Source: Kosakonia oryzae
GTDB lineage: Bacteria > Pseudomonadota > Gammaproteobacteria > Enterobacterales > Enterobacteriaceae
DNA length: 64,000 nucleotides
NCBI RefSeq assembly: GCF_001658025.2
Contig: NZ_CP014007.2
Coordinates: 5,208,001-5,272,000, forward strand
Reading direction: 5' to 3'
Below, piece by piece: positions 52,743 to 64,000 of the stretch; the first letter of the stretch is position 1, and every line of letters begins with the position of its first letter. Below the pieces are notes generated by a model. That model saw only the letters and a program-made list of their open reading frames with translations, had not been told where the DNA came from and ran no database searches. A program made the position numbers and the translations under genes.

Positions 52743-54116
52743 TTACACCAGACGCGCTTTCGCATCGGCGATAGCCTGCGCCACCTGAACCGGCGATACG
52801 CCACCTTTTGCCGCGCGTTTATCCAGGCAAGATTGCAGCGACAGCACCGGATAAACATCGTCGCTAATCACCGTACTGAATTTTTGCAGATCGGCAAGCG
52901 CAAGCGCTTCCAGCGGTTTTGCCTGGCGAATTGCTTCGACCACCGCTTCACCGACAATATGATGCGCTTCGCGGAACGGCACACCTTTGGCGACAAGGTA
53001 ATCGGCCAGTTCGGTCGCGTTTGCATAACCTTGTTGCGCCGCTTCCTGGCAGCGCGGGCGTTTCACCTGAATGCCGTCCAGCACCAGCGCCGCCATATGC
53101 AGACAGTCGAGCCAGGTATCGAGCGCGTCGAATAGCCCCTCTTTATCTTCCTGTATGTCTTTGTTGTAGGCCAGCGGCAGACCTTTCATCGTCATCATCA
53201 TACCGGTCAACGCACCCTGCACGCGGCCGCATTTACCACGGATCAGCTCCAGCGCATCCGGGTTTTTCTTTTGCGGCATCAGTGAAGAACCGGATGTCAC
53301 CCGATCAGACAGCTCAACAAAACCCGCTTCGCCAGAGTTGAAGAAGATCAGGTCTTCAGCAAAGCGCGATAAATGCACCATGCCGATCGAAGCATCAGAG
53401 AGCAATTCCAGCACGTGATCGCGATCGGAGACGCTATCCAGGCTGTTGCGGGTTGCCGAGGCAAAACCCAGCCAGCCAGCCAGTTGCTCGCGATCGATTT
53501 CATAAGCTGTACCTGCCAATGCGCCGCAACCGAGCGGGCTGACGTCGAGGCGTTTCAGCGCATCCTGCAAGCGGCTCTCATCACGCGCCAGCATCTCAAC
53601 GTAGGCCAGCGCCCAATGGGCAAATGTCACCGGCTGCGCACGTTGCAAGTGCGTATAGCCAGGCATTACGGCATCCTGATTATTCTCTGCGGTCACCACT
53701 AACGCGCTCTGCAACTGACGGTTCGCCAGTAGCAATTCGCTGATGGTGTCTTTACACCACAATTTCAGATCGGTGGCGACCTGGTCATTACGGCTGCGCC
53801 CGGTATGCAGTTTTTTACCCAGTTGGCCGACTTTATCGATCAGTTTGCCTTCTACCCAACTGTGAATATCTTCTGCATCGCTTTGCAGGATCTGCTGCGG
53901 ATCGGCCTGCACTTCCTGCAACAAGTTGTTCAGCGCCTCTTCCAGCTGCTGTTGCTCTGCCTGCGTCAGTACGCCAACCGTCACCAGCGCTTTAGACCAG
54001 GCCACAGAGCCAACGATATCCTGCTCTGCCAGGCGATAGTCAAAGCACAAAGAGTCGTTGAACTGTTTGAACCGTTGATCCGCTGCCTGAGTAAAACGCC
54101 CGCCCCAAAGTGCCAT
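52743..54116 (-). CDS. argH: Argininosuccinate lyase
   Basis: Splits argininosuccinate into arginine and fumarate, last step of arginine synthesis. From [20 protein letters not shown] it has 457 residues; an upstream in-frame ATG (54146) adds ten unconserved residues. The fumarase-superfamily signature is [16 protein letters not shown], and [13 protein letters not shown] binds substrate. It is the distal gene of argCBH and is separated from argB by a REP pair. Confidence 0.97.
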   Translation of the reverse strand: MALWGGRFTQAADQRFKQFNDSLCFDYRLAEQDIVGSVAWSKALVTVGVLTQAEQQQLEEALNNLLQEVQADPQQILQSDAEDIHSWVEGKLIDKVGQLGKKLHTGRSRNDQVATDLKLWCKDTISELLLANRQLQSALVVTAENNQDAVMPGYTHLQRAQPVTFAHWALAYVEMLARDESRLQDALKRLDVSPLGCGALAGTAYEIDREQLAGWLGFASATRNSLDSVSDRDHVLELLSDASIGMVHLSRFAEDLIFFNSGEAGFVELSDRVTSGSSLMPQKKNPDALELIRGKCGRVQGALTGMMMTMKGLPLAYNKDIQEDKEGLFDALDTWLDCLHMAALVLDGIQVKRPRCQEAAQQGYANATELADYLVAKGVPFREAHHIVGEAVVEAIRQAKPLEALALADLQKFSTVISDDVYPVLSLQSCLDKRAAKGGVSPVQVAQAIADAKARLV

Positions 54117-54147
54117 AATATGCTTCCTTAATTTCTTGAATTTCATT

Positions 54148-54222
54148 GCCGGATAGCGCTGCGCTCATCCGGCCTGGAGGTTCAGTTCACACAGGCCCGA
54201 TAAGGCGTAGCCGCCATCGGGC
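54148..54222. repeat. Pair of REP elements (BIME) between argB and argH
   Basis: Two REP-type palindromes: GCCGGATAGCGC / CTCATCCGGC (54148-54173) and GCCCGATAAGGCG / CCATCGGGC (54195-54222), with a 21-base linker. Together they fill most of the 117-base argB-argH gap. Such elements stabilise upstream mRNA and can cap Rho- or gyrase-related effects in E. coli. Confidence 0.85.
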
Positions 54223-54233
54223 ACATAAATTGA

Positions 54234-55010
54234 TTACGCCAGAATACGCGTGCCGATCGGCGTACCGTTAAACAGCGCCGGTAACTGCTCGGCATGACGC
54301 CAGGAGGCGATATCAACCGGGCGACCCAGCGTGCGCGCCGCATCCAGCGCGGCATTCACTTTGACGATCATGCCATCGGTAATAATGCCCTGCGCGATCA
54401 GCTGCTCGGCTTTGGCCGCCGTCATTTCCGCAATACGCTGGCCTTTACCGTCGAGAATACCGCTCACGTCAGAAAGCAGGATCAGATCCGCGCCGAGCGT
54501 TGCCGCCAGCGCAGTTGCCGCCTGGTCAGCATTGACATTCATCAGCGCACCTTCGTCGGTCACGCCAATAGAGCTAATCACTGGCAGAAAACCACCTTCC
54601 AGCAGTGCATTAATCAGTTTCGGCGAGCCGGGCTGCGCCAGACCAACATGGCCCAGTTCCTCATCCAACTGGGTGACCTTGACGCTGTCGCCATCGCCGA
54701 GGAACAGGCCAACGGAGGCGATATGATGTTTCTTCGCCCACGCCAGCAGCGTTTTGTTGGCGGTGCCCGCCAGCGCGCCAGTGATAATGTCGATTTGATC
54801 GGCAGGCGTCACGCGCAGGCCGTTCTTCTTCTTCACCGGCAGATTAAGTTGTTTCATTAACTCATCCACCACGCAACCGCCACCGTGGACAATGACTAAC
54901 GGGCGCTGATGAGATTCACGATATTGCACCAGCGCCGTAAACAGACGCTCCAGTGCTTCTTCACTGTCCAGCAGTACACCACCGAGCTTAATAATTAATG
55001 GATTCATCAT
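54234..55010 (-). CDS. argB: N-acetylglutamate kinase
   Basis: Phosphorylates N-acetylglutamate, second step of arginine synthesis. From [20 protein letters not shown] it has 258 residues, the short feedback-insensitive form of enterobacteria; the frame to 55067 runs into argC. The amino-acid-kinase motifs are [19 protein letters not shown] and [15 protein letters not shown]. It is ten bases downstream of argC. Confidence 0.97.
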   Translation of the reverse strand: MMNPLIIKLGGVLLDSEEALERLFTALVQYRESHQRPLVIVHGGGCVVDELMKQLNLPVKKKNGLRVTPADQIDIITGALAGTANKTLLAWAKKHHIASVGLFLGDGDSVKVTQLDEELGHVGLAQPGSPKLINALLEGGFLPVISSIGVTDEGALMNVNADQAATALAATLGADLILLSDVSGILDGKGQRIAEMTAAKAEQLIAQGIITDGMIVKVNAALDAARTLGRPVDIASWRHAEQLPALFNGTPIGTRILA

Positions 55011-55020
55011 CACGCCTGTC

Positions 55021-56025
55021 TTAAATAAGTGACTGGGTTTCAGCATAGCCGAAACGAATATTTGCACACTGCATCGCCTGTGCCGCCGCGCCTTTCAGCA
55101 GGTTATCTTCCGTGGCGACCACAATCAGATGCTCGCCCTGAACAGCGAAACCAATATCGCAGAACGGCAGACCGACCACGTTTTTCAGCGCCGGAACGCC
55201 TTTGTCATACAGACGCACCAGCGGCTTGTTACCGTAAGTTTGTTTGAACAGATCGGCGATCTGTGCCTGCGTCACGCCAGGCTTCAGGCGGCAGGTGATA
55301 GTTTCCAGAATGCCGCGCGGGAAACTCGCCAGGTGCGGCGTAAAAATCACGTCCGCGCCGAGATGCGTGGCAATTTCCGGCTGATGGCGGTGGTTGAAAA
55401 CGCCGTAAGGTTGCAGGCTCACTTCGCAGAAGCTATTGGAGAGCGCCGCTTTACGCCCGGCACCGCTCACGCCGCTGGTCGCGTTGATCACCGGCCACTG
55501 GTTCAGATCCAGCATATCTGCATCGATCAGCGGTTTCAGCGAGAGCTGCGCCGCCGTCGGGTAACAGCCCGGTACGGCAATTAATTGCGCTTCTTTCAGT
55601 TTGTCATGGTTCCACTCCGCCAGCCCGTAAACCGCCTGCGCGAGTAAATCGGCGTGCTGATGGGTGAAGCCATAGAATTTTTCGTAGAACGCGGGATCGT
55701 TAACGCGGAACGCGCCAGAGAGATCGAACACCACACAGCCCGCTGCCAGGCAAACCGGCGCCAGGTCGTGGCTTACTTCATGCGCCGTCGCCAGGAAAAC
55801 CACGTCCACGCCATCAAGGAACTCAGTGATGTCGGACATCGGCTGCAATGGGAGATCGACAATGCCTTTCAACTGCGGATGTAAATCGGAGATACACTTT
55901 CCTGCATCATTACTTTGCGCAGAAACCGTCAAAGCGGTTATGTTCATATGAGGATGGCGATTTACATAGGTCACTAGCTCTGCGCCGGCGTAACCGCTGG
56001 CGCCCACAATTAATGTGTTCAACAT
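55021..56025 (-). CDS. argC: N-acetyl-gamma-glutamyl-phosphate reductase
   Basis: NADPH-dependent reduction of N-acetylglutamyl phosphate, third step of arginine synthesis. The 334 residues include the NADP motif [15 protein letters not shown] and the catalytic Cys in [12 protein letters not shown]. First gene of argCBH, divergent from argE; the shared control region contains ARG boxes for ArgR. Confidence 0.97.
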   Translation of the reverse strand: MLNTLIVGASGYAGAELVTYVNRHPHMNITALTVSAQSNDAGKCISDLHPQLKGIVDLPLQPMSDITEFLDGVDVVFLATAHEVSHDLAPVCLAAGCVVFDLSGAFRVNDPAFYEKFYGFTHQHADLLAQAVYGLAEWNHDKLKEAQLIAVPGCYPTAAQLSLKPLIDADMLDLNQWPVINATSGVSGAGRKAALSNSFCEVSLQPYGVFNHRHQPEIATHLGADVIFTPHLASFPRGILETITCRLKPGVTQAQIADLFKQTYGNKPLVRLYDKGVPALKNVVGLPFCDIGFAVQGEHLIVVATEDNLLKGAAAQAMQCANIRFGYAETQSLI

Positions 56026-56128
56026 TGGGGCGGTTTACCTTCTTACGTCATGTGTGCCAGGGAAAGACTCAGCATCCCTCCCACGTTGCTGAGCAAGTCG
56101 CCTTTTAGGTTTCCTTACGCTCAGCATT

Positions 56129-56169
56129 AATGTATTTTTATTCACATTTAGTGCATGAATATTGATACT
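56129..56169. promoter_or_regulatory. Pair of ARG boxes in the argC-argE control region
   Basis: Two 18-base imperfect palindromes, AATGTATTTTTATTCACA (56129-56146) and TGCATGAATATTGATACT (56152-56169), fit the ArgR ARG-box pattern (AT-rich centre, TGnAT and ATnCA ends). The tandem pair with a short linker is the usual binding unit for the ArgR hexamer with arginine. It sits over the divergent argCBH and argE promoters. Confidence 0.82.
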
Positions 56170-56193
56170 ATCACGAACTCAGGTATGTCAACA

Positions 56194-57345
56194 ATGAAAA
56201 TGAATTTGCCGCCATTTATTGAGATTTACCGCGCCCTGATTGCCACGCCGTCAATCAGCGCAACGGAAGAAGCGCTGGATCAGAGCAATGCGTCTTTAAT
56301 CAATCTGCTGGCAGGATGGTTTGGCGATCTCGGTTTCACTGTTGAAGTGCAGCCGGTGCCCGGTACGCGCAATAAATTCAATATGCTCGCCAGTGCCGGA
56401 ACGGGCGCGGGCGGTCTGCTGCTAACCGGCCACACCGATACCGTGCCGTTTGATGACGGGCGCTGGACGCGCGATCCCTTCACGCTGACCGAGCATGACA
56501 ATAAACTCTACGGCCTCGGCACCGCCGACATGAAAGGCTTCTTTGCCTTCATTCTTGATGCACTGCGTGACGTCGATGTGACAAAGCTGAGCAAGCCGCT
56601 CTACATTCTCGCCACTGCCGATGAAGAGACCAGCATGGCGGGAGCACGTTATTTTTCCGAAAATACGCAGCTGCGTCCGGATTGCGCCATTATCGGCGAG
56701 CCAACCTCCCTGCAACCGGTGCGCGCGCATAAAGGCCATATCTCCAACGCGATTCGTATCCTCGGACAGTCCGGCCATTCCAGCGATCCGGCGCGCGGCG
56801 TCAACGCTATCGAACTGATGCACGATGCTATCGGCCATATTCTGCAACTGCGTGACAACCTGAAAGAGCGCTATCACTATGCGGCGTTCACCGTACCGTA
56901 CCCGACGCTGAACCTGGGACATATTCATGGCGGTGATGCGGCGAACCGTATTTGCGCCTGTTGCGAACTGCATATGGATATTCGCCCGCTTCCGGGCATG
57001 ACGCTGAACGATCTGAATGGGTTACTGAATGAGGCGCTGGAGCCGGTCAGTTCCCGCTGGCCGGGCCGTCTGACCATTTCTGAACTGCATCCGCCCATTC
57101 CGGGCTACGAATGCCCGCCGGATCACCAACTGGTAAGCGTGGTGGAAAAACTGCTCGGCGTTGAAACCGAAGTGGTGAACTACTGTACCGAAGCGCCCTT
57201 TATTCAGACGCTGTGTCCAACGCTGGTGCTCGGTCCGGGCTCAATTAATCAGGCTCATCAGCCGGATGAATATCTGGAAACGCGCTTTATTAATCCAACG
57301 CGCGAACTTATTACCCAGGTTGTCCATCATTTCTGCTGGCACTGA
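56194..57345 (+). CDS. argE: Acetylornithine deacetylase
   Basis: Metal-dependent M20-family hydrolase that frees ornithine from N-acetylornithine. I chose the ATG at 56194 ([20 protein letters not shown]), giving 383 residues; ATGs at 56155 and 56185 lie within or beside the ARG box and are less likely. Metal-site motifs are [18 protein letters not shown] and [11 protein letters not shown], and the C-terminus holds [14 protein letters not shown]. It is divergent from argC and followed by a terminator. Confidence 0.96.
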   Translation: MKMNLPPFIEIYRALIATPSISATEEALDQSNASLINLLAGWFGDLGFTVEVQPVPGTRNKFNMLASAGTGAGGLLLTGHTDTVPFDDGRWTRDPFTLTEHDNKLYGLGTADMKGFFAFILDALRDVDVTKLSKPLYILATADEETSMAGARYFSENTQLRPDCAIIGEPTSLQPVRAHKGHISNAIRILGQSGHSSDPARGVNAIELMHDAIGHILQLRDNLKERYHYAAFTVPYPTLNLGHIHGGDAANRICACCELHMDIRPLPGMTLNDLNGLLNEALEPVSSRWPGRLTISELHPPIPGYECPPDHQLVSVVEKLLGVETEVVNYCTEAPFIQTLCPTLVLGPGSINQAHQPDEYLETRFINPTRELITQVVHHFCWH

Positions 57346-57367
57346 TCGCCCTTTTCTCCCGCCAATA

Positions 57368-57390
57368 CCCCTTCTACGGAAGGGGTTTTT
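57368..57390 (+). terminator. argE terminator
   Basis: Hairpin CCCCTTC-TACG-GAAGGGG followed by TTTTT, 22 bases after the argE stop. The rest of the 265-base gap to ppc shows no gene and should carry the ppc promoter, which I could not pin down. Confidence 0.9.
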
Positions 57391-57610
57391 AGGCGCACGA
57401 AAGGGTGATAAATGTCACAATCTCATAAGCATTACTTATCTGGCCGAAAGCGAATTAAATTTCGTAAATTGACGCCATTTATTCGTTTGCTGAAGCGATT
57501 TCGCAGCAATTGACGTAGTGGGTTTTACGTGGCTTTATAAAAGGCGGTGTCTTATATCTGCGCGACGGCAGATATAACAAAATAAAATGAGATGGGGTGT
57601 CTGGGGTAAC

Positions 57611-60262
57611 ATGAACGAACAATATTCCGCTTTGCGTAGTAATGTCAGTATGCTCGGCAAACTGCTGGGAGATACCATCAAGGATGCTCTCGGCGAGAAC
57701 ATTCTCGACCGGGTAGAAACAATCCGTAAGCTGTCCAAATCTTCTCGCGCCGGTAATGAAGCCAGCCGTCAGGAACTGCTCACCACCTTGCAGAATCTGT
57801 CTAATGACGAACTGCTGCCCGTGGCGCGCGCATTCAGCCAGTTCCTGAATCTTGCGAACACCGCTGAGCAGTACCACAGCATTTCTGCCAAAGGTGAAGC
57901 GGCCAGCAACCCGGAAGTAATTGCCCGCACTATCAAAAAGCTGAAAGACCAACCCAATCTCAACGAAGCCACCATCATTAAAGCTGTTGAATCGCTGTCG
58001 CTGGAGCTGGTACTGACCGCCCACCCAACCGAGATCACCCGCCGTACGCTGATCCACAAAATGGTGGAAGTGAACAACTGCCTGAAACAACTGGATAACA
58101 GCGATATCGCCGACTACGAACGCCACCAGTTAATGCGTCGTCTGCGCCAGTTGATTGCCCAGTCCTGGCATACCGACGAAATCCGTCGCAATCGCCCAAG
58201 CCCGGTTGATGAAGCCAAATGGGGTTTTGCGGTCGTGGAAAACAGCCTGTGGGAAGGCGTGCCGAATTACCTGCGCGAGCTTAACGAACAGTTAGAAGAG
58301 CACCTCAATTACAAGCTGCCGGTTGATTTTGTGCCGGTGCGCTTTACCTCATGGATGGGCGGCGACCGCGACGGCAACCCGAACGTCACCGCCGACATCA
58401 CTCGCCATGTGCTGCTGCTCAGCCGCTGGAAAGCGACCGATCTGTTCCTGAAAGATATTCAGCTACTGATCTCCGAGCTGTCGATGGTCGAATGTACCGA
58501 TGAACTGCGCGAGCTGGCAGGCGCAGAAGGCGCGCGCGAGCCGTATCGTTATCTGATGAAAAAATTGCGTTCCGACCTGATGGCGACCCAAGCCTGGCTG
58601 GAAGCGCGCCTGAAGGGGCAAAAACTGCCGAAGCCTGCCGGTTTGCTGACGCAAAACGAGCAACTGTGGGAGCCGCTGTACGCCTGTTATAAATCACTGC
58701 AGGCCTGCGGTATGAGCATTATCGCCAACGGTGAACTGCTCGATACATTACGCCGTGTGAAGAGTTTTGGCGTGCCGCTGGTGCGCATCGATATTCGTCA
58801 GGAGAGTACCCGACATACCGAAGCACTGGGCGAACTGACCCGCTATCTCGGCATCGGCGATTACGAAAGCTGGTCAGAAGCTGACAAACAAGCGTTTCTG
58901 ATCCGCGAACTGAACTCCAAACGCCCTCTGCTGCCGCGCCAGTGGGAGCCAAGCGACGAGACCCGCGAGGTGCTGGACACCTGCCGGGTGATCGCCGAAG
59001 CGCCGCGCGGATCCATCGCCGCCTATGTGATCTCCATGGCCAAAACGCCGTCCGACGTGCTGGCCGTTCACCTGCTGCTGAAAGAAGCCGGTATCGGCTT
59101 TGCGCTGCCGGTCGCGCCGCTGTTTGAAACGCTGGATGACCTCAACAATGCCGACGACGTAATGACCCAGTTGTTGAATATCGACTGGTATCGCGGCTTT
59201 ATCCAGGGCAAGCAGATGGTGATGATTGGCTATTCCGACTCGGCGAAAGACGCGGGCGTAATGGCCGCAAGCTGGGCGCAATATCAGGCTCAGGATGCGC
59301 TGATCAAAACCTGCGAGAAAGCCGGCATCGAACTGACGCTGTTCCACGGCCGCGGCGGTTCTATTGGTCGCGGTGGCGCACCAGCACATGCAGCGCTGCT
59401 CTCTCAACCGCCAGGTAGCCTGAAAGGCGGTCTGCGCGTGACCGAACAGGGTGAGATGATCCGTTTTAAATACGGTCTGCCGGAAGTCACCATCAGCAGC
59501 CTGTCGCTTTATACCAGCGCCATTATGGAAGCGAACCTGCTGCCGCCGCCGGAACCGAAACCACAGTGGCGCCACATTATGGACGCACTGTCGGAGAGCT
59601 CCTGTGAGATGTACCGTGGCTACGTGCGCGAAAACAAAGACTTCGTTCCCTATTTCCGTTCGGCAACGCCGGAACAGGAACTGGGCAAACTGCCGCTCGG
59701 CTCACGTCCGGCGAAACGCCGTCCGACCGGCGGCGTCGAGTCGCTGCGTGCCATTCCGTGGATCTTCGCCTGGACGCAGAACCGCCTGATGCTTCCGGCC
59801 TGGCTGGGCGCAGGCGCTGCGTTACAGAAAGTGGTGGAAGATGGCAAGCAGAGCGAACTGGAAGCAATGTGCCGCGACTGGCCGTTCTTCTCAACCCGCC
59901 TTGGCATGCTGGAGATGGTCTTCTCCAAAGCCGACTTGTGGCTGGCGGAATACTACGATCAGCGTCTGGTAAAACCAGAACTATGGGGTCTGGGCAGCGA
60001 GCTGCGTAAACTGCTGCAGGCGGATATTAATGTGGTACTGGCCATTGCCAACGACTCCCACCTGATGGCCGATCTGCCGTGGATCGCCGAATCCATCCAG
60101 TTACGTAACATCTACACCGACCCGCTGAACGTATTGCAGGCCGAGCTGCTGCACCGTTCGCGTCTGGCCGAAGAGGCCGGTGAAGCGCCGGACGAGCGTG
60201 TAGAACAAGCGTTGATGGTGACCATTGCGGGTGTTGCAGCAGGCATGCGTAACACGGGCTAA
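57611..60262 (+). CDS. ppc: Phosphoenolpyruvate carboxylase
   Basis: Anaplerotic enzyme making oxaloacetate from PEP and bicarbonate. From [20 protein letters not shown] it has 883 residues; the ATG at 57587 adds eight unconserved residues. Catalytic motifs: [12 protein letters not shown] with the key His, the glycine loop [14 protein letters not shown], and [14 protein letters not shown]. It ends in the invariant C-terminal MRNTG. Allosteric control by acetyl-CoA, fructose 1,6-bisphosphate and aspartate is known for the family. Confidence 0.98.
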   Translation: MNEQYSALRSNVSMLGKLLGDTIKDALGENILDRVETIRKLSKSSRAGNEASRQELLTTLQNLSNDELLPVARAFSQFLNLANTAEQYHSISAKGEAASNPEVIARTIKKLKDQPNLNEATIIKAVESLSLELVLTAHPTEITRRTLIHKMVEVNNCLKQLDNSDIADYERHQLMRRLRQLIAQSWHTDEIRRNRPSPVDEAKWGFAVVENSLWEGVPNYLRELNEQLEEHLNYKLPVDFVPVRFTSWMGGDRDGNPNVTADITRHVLLLSRWKATDLFLKDIQLLISELSMVECTDELRELAGAEGAREPYRYLMKKLRSDLMATQAWLEARLKGQKLPKPAGLLTQNEQLWEPLYACYKSLQACGMSIIANGELLDTLRRVKSFGVPLVRIDIRQESTRHTEALGELTRYLGIGDYESWSEADKQAFLIRELNSKRPLLPRQWEPSDETREVLDTCRVIAEAPRGSIAAYVISMAKTPSDVLAVHLLLKEAGIGFALPVAPLFETLDDLNNADDVMTQLLNIDWYRGFIQGKQMVMIGYSDSAKDAGVMAASWAQYQAQDALIKTCEKAGIELTLFHGRGGSIGRGGAPAHAALLSQPPGSLKGGLRVTEQGEMIRFKYGLPEVTISSLSLYTSAIMEANLLPPPEPKPQWRHIMDALSESSCEMYRGYVRENKDFVPYFRSATPEQELGKLPLGSRPAKRRPTGGVESLRAIPWIFAWTQNRLMLPAWLGAGAALQKVVEDGKQSELEAMCRDWPFFSTRLGMLEMVFSKADLWLAEYYDQRLVKPELWGLGSELRKLLQADINVVLAIANDSHLMADLPWIAESIQLRNIYTDPLNVLQAELLHRSRLAEEAGEAPDERVEQALMVTIAGVAAGMRNTG

Positions 60263-60279
60263 TTTTCTCCGCGCATCGC

Positions 60280-60309
60280 AAAAGGCCACACTTGCTGTGG
60301 CCTTTTTTT
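60280..60309 (+). terminator. ppc terminator
   Basis: Hairpin AAAGGCCACA-CTTGC-TGTGGCC followed by seven T, 17 bases after the ppc stop and about 45 bases before yijO. Confidence 0.92.
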
Positions 60310-60355
60310 ATGTCGCCAGCTAAGGTTGTTCCTTCGCCCGTCACGGAAGGAAAGC

Positions 60356-61207
60356 ATGAGCCACGACGTCAGCCATCTCATCTCCCGCCTGATCAACGGC
60401 CCGCTGCCGCTGCGTCAGGTCTGTTTTGCCGGAGTTACCGGTAGTACGCCTGCACTGGCCTGTCAGGTCGATTTTCCGCGTCTGGAAATTGTGCTGGAAG
60501 GGTCGCTGATGGATGTCGGGATCGCCGGGGAAGCGCCGCTGATGACGCAACATGATGTTCTGTATATCCCGGCTGGCGGCTGGAACTGGCAGCAATGGCA
60601 GGCACCGGCCAGCACCTTAAGCGTACTGTTCGGCAAGCAGCAACTGAGCTTTAGCGTGAATCAGTGGAATGGCGAAACCCTGCAAAACCTGGCGAAACAG
60701 CATGTCGCACGCCGCGGTCCGCGCGTGGGCTCGTTTCTGCTGCACACGCTGCATGAAATGCAAATGCAGCCGCACGAGCAGCAAACCGCACGGCTGATTG
60801 TCACCAGCCTGCTCAGCCACTGCCACGATCTGCTCGGTAGCCAGATCCAGACTGCTTCCCGCAGCGAAGCGCTGTTCGAAGCCATTCGCAGCTATATCGA
60901 CGAACATTACGCCAAGCCGCTCACGCGCGAATCGGTGGCACAGGCGTTTTACATCTCGCCCAATTATCTTTCGCACCTGTTCCAGAAAACCGGCAGTCTT
61001 GGTTTTAACGAATACCTCAATCACACCCGGCTGGAGCATGCCAAAGCACTGCTCAAGGGCTATGACTTAAAAATCAAAGAAGTCGCGCACACCTGCGGTT
61101 TTGTCGACAGTAACTACTTCTGCCGCCTGTTCCGTAAAAATACCGAACGTTCCCCCTCCGAGTACCGCCAGCAGTACCACAGCCATCTCAGCGAAAAACA
61201 AGATTAA
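60356..61207 (+). CDS. yijO: AraC-family transcriptional regulator YijO
   Basis: A 283-residue regulator of unknown target. The N-terminal cupin-like sensing half is followed by a C-terminal double helix-turn-helix ([17 protein letters not shown], then [20 protein letters not shown]). A GGAAGGAA ribosome site precedes the ATG; an in-frame start at 60326 is less likely. In E. coli eptC lies between ppc and yijO and the frw/pfl genes lie on the far side; here ppc, yijO and fsaB are direct neighbours, so fsaB-gldA is a natural candidate target. Confidence 0.93.
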   Translation: MSHDVSHLISRLINGPLPLRQVCFAGVTGSTPALACQVDFPRLEIVLEGSLMDVGIAGEAPLMTQHDVLYIPAGGWNWQQWQAPASTLSVLFGKQQLSFSVNQWNGETLQNLAKQHVARRGPRVGSFLLHTLHEMQMQPHEQQTARLIVTSLLSHCHDLLGSQIQTASRSEALFEAIRSYIDEHYAKPLTRESVAQAFYISPNYLSHLFQKTGSLGFNEYLNHTRLEHAKALLKGYDLKIKEVAHTCGFVDSNYFCRLFRKNTERSPSEYRQQYHSHLSEKQD

Positions 61208-61297
61208 GCCTGCGGCACTGGATTTTTATACGTTAAAACTCGCATTCCGCCGCGCGACAAAGGTCTGCAACCCCCTGTTTCATCGTGATACAGCGCA

Positions 61298-61365
61298 ACT
61301 TGTGAGCCAAATCTCAATTCGTTATGGAGCTTACATTTGTCCAGTGTTTGGCAGATTTGTTATAT
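61298..61365 (+). promoter_or_regulatory. CRP-type site and promoter of fsaB-gldA
   Basis: A CRP-like site TGTGA-GCCAAA-TCTCA is at 61301-61316. Downstream lie -35 TTGTCC (61337-61342), a 17-base spacer and -10 TTATAT (61360-61365). With a start site near 61370-61372 the CRP centre is about 62 bases upstream, the class I activation position. This suggests induction of fsaB-gldA when cAMP is high. Seen by motif only. Confidence 0.6.
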
Positions 61366-61424
61366 GGCGACTGCGCGGCAAGCGCTCGTATGCTGAGGAC
61401 AGAAACGTTATACGAGGAAGCACG

Positions 61425-62087
61425 ATGGAACTCTATCTGGACACCGCCAACGTGGCGGAAGTTGAGCGCCTGGCGCGCATTTACCCGCTGGCGGGCGTCA
61501 CCACCAACCCCAGCATTATTGCCGCCGGGAAAACGCCGGTATGGGATGTGTTGCCGCGTCTGCAAAACGCCATCGGCCCGAACGGAACGCTGTTTGCGCA
61601 GGTGATGGGCCGTGACGCGGAAGGCATGGTGTCTGAAGCCAGACGCCTCAACAGCGCCTTTCCTGGCATCGTGGTGAAAATCCCGGTCACAGCAGAAGGA
61701 TTGGCTGCCATTAAGCAGTTGAAAAAAGAGCATATTGCCACCCTTGGCACCGCTGTCTACAGCGCCGCGCAGGGCTTACTCGCTGCCCTTGCCGGAGCAA
61801 AATATGTGGCGCCTTATGTCAACCGTGTCGATGCCCAGGGCGGCGACGGCATCCGTATGGTGCAGGAATTGCAAACGCTGCTGAAACTCCACGCACCGCA
61901 AAGCAAAGTGCTGGCCGCCAGCTTCAAAACGCCGCGTCAGGCGCTCGACTGCCTGCTCGCCGGATGTGAAGCAATCACACTGCCATTAGACGTAGCGCAA
62001 CAAATGCTCAATACGCCCGCAGTAGAGTCAGCAATAGCGAAGTTTGAGCAAGACTGGAAAACGGCTTTTGGCAACCTAAACCTGTAA
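61425..62087 (+). CDS. fsaB: Fructose-6-phosphate aldolase 2
   Basis: Class I aldolase of the transaldolase family that splits fructose 6-phosphate to dihydroxyacetone and glyceraldehyde 3-phosphate. From [20 protein letters not shown] it has 220 residues. The Schiff-base Lys is in [31 protein letters not shown] is the conserved C-terminal part. A GAGGAAG ribosome site precedes the ATG, and the long frame upstream (from 61101) is the tail of yijO. It is 11 bases before gldA. Confidence 0.96.
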   Translation: MELYLDTANVAEVERLARIYPLAGVTTNPSIIAAGKTPVWDVLPRLQNAIGPNGTLFAQVMGRDAEGMVSEARRLNSAFPGIVVKIPVTAEGLAAIKQLKKEHIATLGTAVYSAAQGLLAALAGAKYVAPYVNRVDAQGGDGIRMVQELQTLLKLHAPQSKVLAASFKTPRQALDCLLAGCEAITLPLDVAQQMLNTPAVESAIAKFEQDWKTAFGNLNL

Positions 62088-62098
62088 GGAGGCAATAT

Positions 62099-63202
62099 AT
62101 GGATCGCATCATCCAGTCGCCAGGTAAGTACATCCAGGGTGCAGACGTCATCACCCGTCTCGGCGACTATCTCAAACCGCTGGCCGATCGCTGGCTGGTC
62201 GTGGGCGATAAATTTGTGCTTGGTTTTGCCCAGGAAATACTGCAAAAAAGTCTGGCGGATGCCGGTCTGGCCTGTGAAGTTGTGCCATTCGGCGGTGAGT
62301 GTTCACAAAATGAAATTGACCGGCTGCGTGGCGTTGCGGAAAACGCTCACTGCGGCGCAGTGCTCGGTATTGGCGGCGGGAAAACGCTGGATACCGCCAA
62401 AGCGCTGGCGCACTTCATGCACGTTCCGGTGGCAATTGCGCCAACAATCGCTTCCACCGATGCGCCGTGCAGCGCACTTTCGGTTATCTACACTGACAAC
62501 GGTGAATTCGACCGCTATCTGTTACTTCCCAACAACCCGAACCGCGTGATTGTCGACACCAAAATCGTTGCCGGCGCACCAGCGCGGCTGCTGGCGGCGG
62601 GGATCGGCGATGCGCTCTCCACCTGGTTTGAAGCCCGCGCCTGTTCACGCAGCGGCGCAAAAACCATGGCCGGTGGGCAAAGCACGCAATCTGCACTGGC
62701 GCTGGCCGAGCTGTGCTACAACACGCTGCTGGAAGAGGGTGAAAAAGCCATGCTTGCGGCTGAACAGCATGTCGTCACGCCTGCGCTGGAGCGCGTGGTG
62801 GAGGCGAATACCTATCTCAGCGGCGTCGGCTTCGAGAGCGGCGGCCTGGCGGCTGCGCATGCCATCCACAACGGTTTAACCGCCCTGGCGGACGCGCACC
62901 ACTACTATCATGGTGAAAAAGTGGCATTCGGTACACTGACGCAACTGGTACTGGAAAACGCGCCGCTGGATGAGATCGAAACGGTTGCAGCGCTGTGCCA
63001 CACCGTTGGTCTGCCGATCACGCTGGCGCAACTGGATATCAAAACGGATATTCCGGCGAAGATGCGCATCGTTGCCGAAGCGGCCTGTGCGGAAGGTGAA
63101 ACCATCCACAACATGCCAGGCGGCGCAACGCCGGATCAGGTCTATGCTGCGCTGCTGGTCGCCGACCAGTACGGGCAGCGTTTCCTGGAAGAGTGGGAAT
63201 AA
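62099..63202 (+). CDS. gldA: Glycerol dehydrogenase
   Basis: NAD+- and Zn2+-dependent enzyme interconverting glycerol and dihydroxyacetone; also acts on related 1,2-diols and methylglyoxal-derived hydroxyacetone. It has 367 residues. The NAD site is [15 protein letters not shown], and Zn ligands are the Asp in [12 protein letters not shown] and His in AAHAIHNGL and [11 protein letters not shown] strong AAGGAGG lies before the ATG. Together with FsaB it links dihydroxyacetone and glycerol, which explains the two-gene operon. Confidence 0.97.
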   Translation: MDRIIQSPGKYIQGADVITRLGDYLKPLADRWLVVGDKFVLGFAQEILQKSLADAGLACEVVPFGGECSQNEIDRLRGVAENAHCGAVLGIGGGKTLDTAKALAHFMHVPVAIAPTIASTDAPCSALSVIYTDNGEFDRYLLLPNNPNRVIVDTKIVAGAPARLLAAGIGDALSTWFEARACSRSGAKTMAGGQSTQSALALAELCYNTLLEEGEKAMLAAEQHVVTPALERVVEANTYLSGVGFESGGLAAAHAIHNGLTALADAHHYYHGEKVAFGTLTQLVLENAPLDEIETVAALCHTVGLPITLAQLDIKTDIPAKMRIVAEAACAEGETIHNMPGGATPDQVYAALLVADQYGQRFLEEWE

Positions 63203-63212
63203 GCGTTAACAT

Positions 63213-63240
63213 GCCCGGTGGCGCCAGGATTTACCGGGCC
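63213..63240. repeat. REP element after gldA
   Basis: Palindrome GCCCGGTGGCGC-CAGGA-TTTACCGGGC, nearly the same as the copy after ppiC (26512-26538). It starts 11 bases after the gldA stop, ahead of a separate terminator. Confidence 0.78.
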
Positions 63241-63248
63241 TGTAAAGC

Positions 63249-63279
63249 AAAAGCCCGGAACGGTTGTTCCGGGCTTTTT
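63249..63279. terminator. Bidirectional gldA/metF terminator
   Basis: Hairpin AAGCCCGGAAC-GGTT-GTTCCGGGCTT with T run on the plus strand and TTTTGC on the minus strand, between convergent gldA and metF. Confidence 0.9.
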
Positions 63280-63287
63280 ATTTCAGC

Positions 63288-64000
<713 letters not shown>

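Overview
This window is a piece of core chromosome from a member of the family Enterobacteriaceae. Gene content, protein lengths, tRNA set and regulatory RNAs match Escherichia coli and relatives throughout. REP and ERIC repeat types and the 16S variable regions fit the Enterobacter/Kosakonia/Klebsiella side of the family, but the genus cannot be fixed by eye. No prophage, insertion sequence, plasmid-like segment, CRISPR array or defence island is visible, and every complete protein gene has an intact reading frame. All comparisons with E. coli here are from memory, not from a database search.

Layout, left to right. (1) 1-5.3 kb: 5' part of cyaA (minus), divergent from hemCDXY (uroporphyrinogen III synthesis plus two envelope proteins). 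(2) 5.3-6.3 kb: sRNA GlmZ with a sigma-54-type promoter and three GlrR-like sites, then tRNA genes argX-hisR-leuT-proM (minus). (3) 6.4-18.9 kb: yifK, then the enterobacterial common antigen cluster wecA-wzzE-wecBCDE-wzxE-wecF-wzyE-wecG (minus), lacking rffG and rffH. (4) 19.1-26.5 kb: rho, trxA, rhlB, gppA, rep, ppiC. (5) 26.6-35.9 kb: isoleucine/valine synthesis: ilvC, ilvY and the attenuated operon ilvLXGMEDA with an intact ilvG. (6) 36.2-39.0 kb: yifB, maoP, hdfR. (7) 39.1-44.8 kb: a complete rRNA operon on the minus strand, 16S-tRNA-Ile-tRNA-Ala-23S-5S-tRNA-Asp-tRNA-Trp, with P1 and P2. (8) 44.8-52.7 kb: murI, btuB with its cobalamin riboswitch, trmA, yijD-fabR, sthA, oxyR and the sRNA OxyS. 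(9) 52.7-57.3 kb: argH, argB and argC divergent from argE around ARG boxes. (10) 57.6-64.0 kb: ppc, a yijO-type AraC regulator, fsaB-gldA behind a CRP-type promoter, and the 3' part of metF.

The most informative oddities are structural. The rRNA operon joins the downstream flank of E. coli rrnC (trpT, hdfR) to the upstream flank of rrnB (murI, btuB), which implies a segment exchange through rRNA operons. The ECA cluster is missing its two dTDP-glucose genes. Three ERIC-family palindromes sit around ppiC, ilvC and between ilvE and ilvD. The metF-ppc interval is much shorter than in E. coli (no katG, ptsA, frw/pfl genes or eptC). I found no convincing new biological system; the window is almost entirely conserved housekeeping DNA, and the findings concern rearrangement, gene loss, repeats and regulation.
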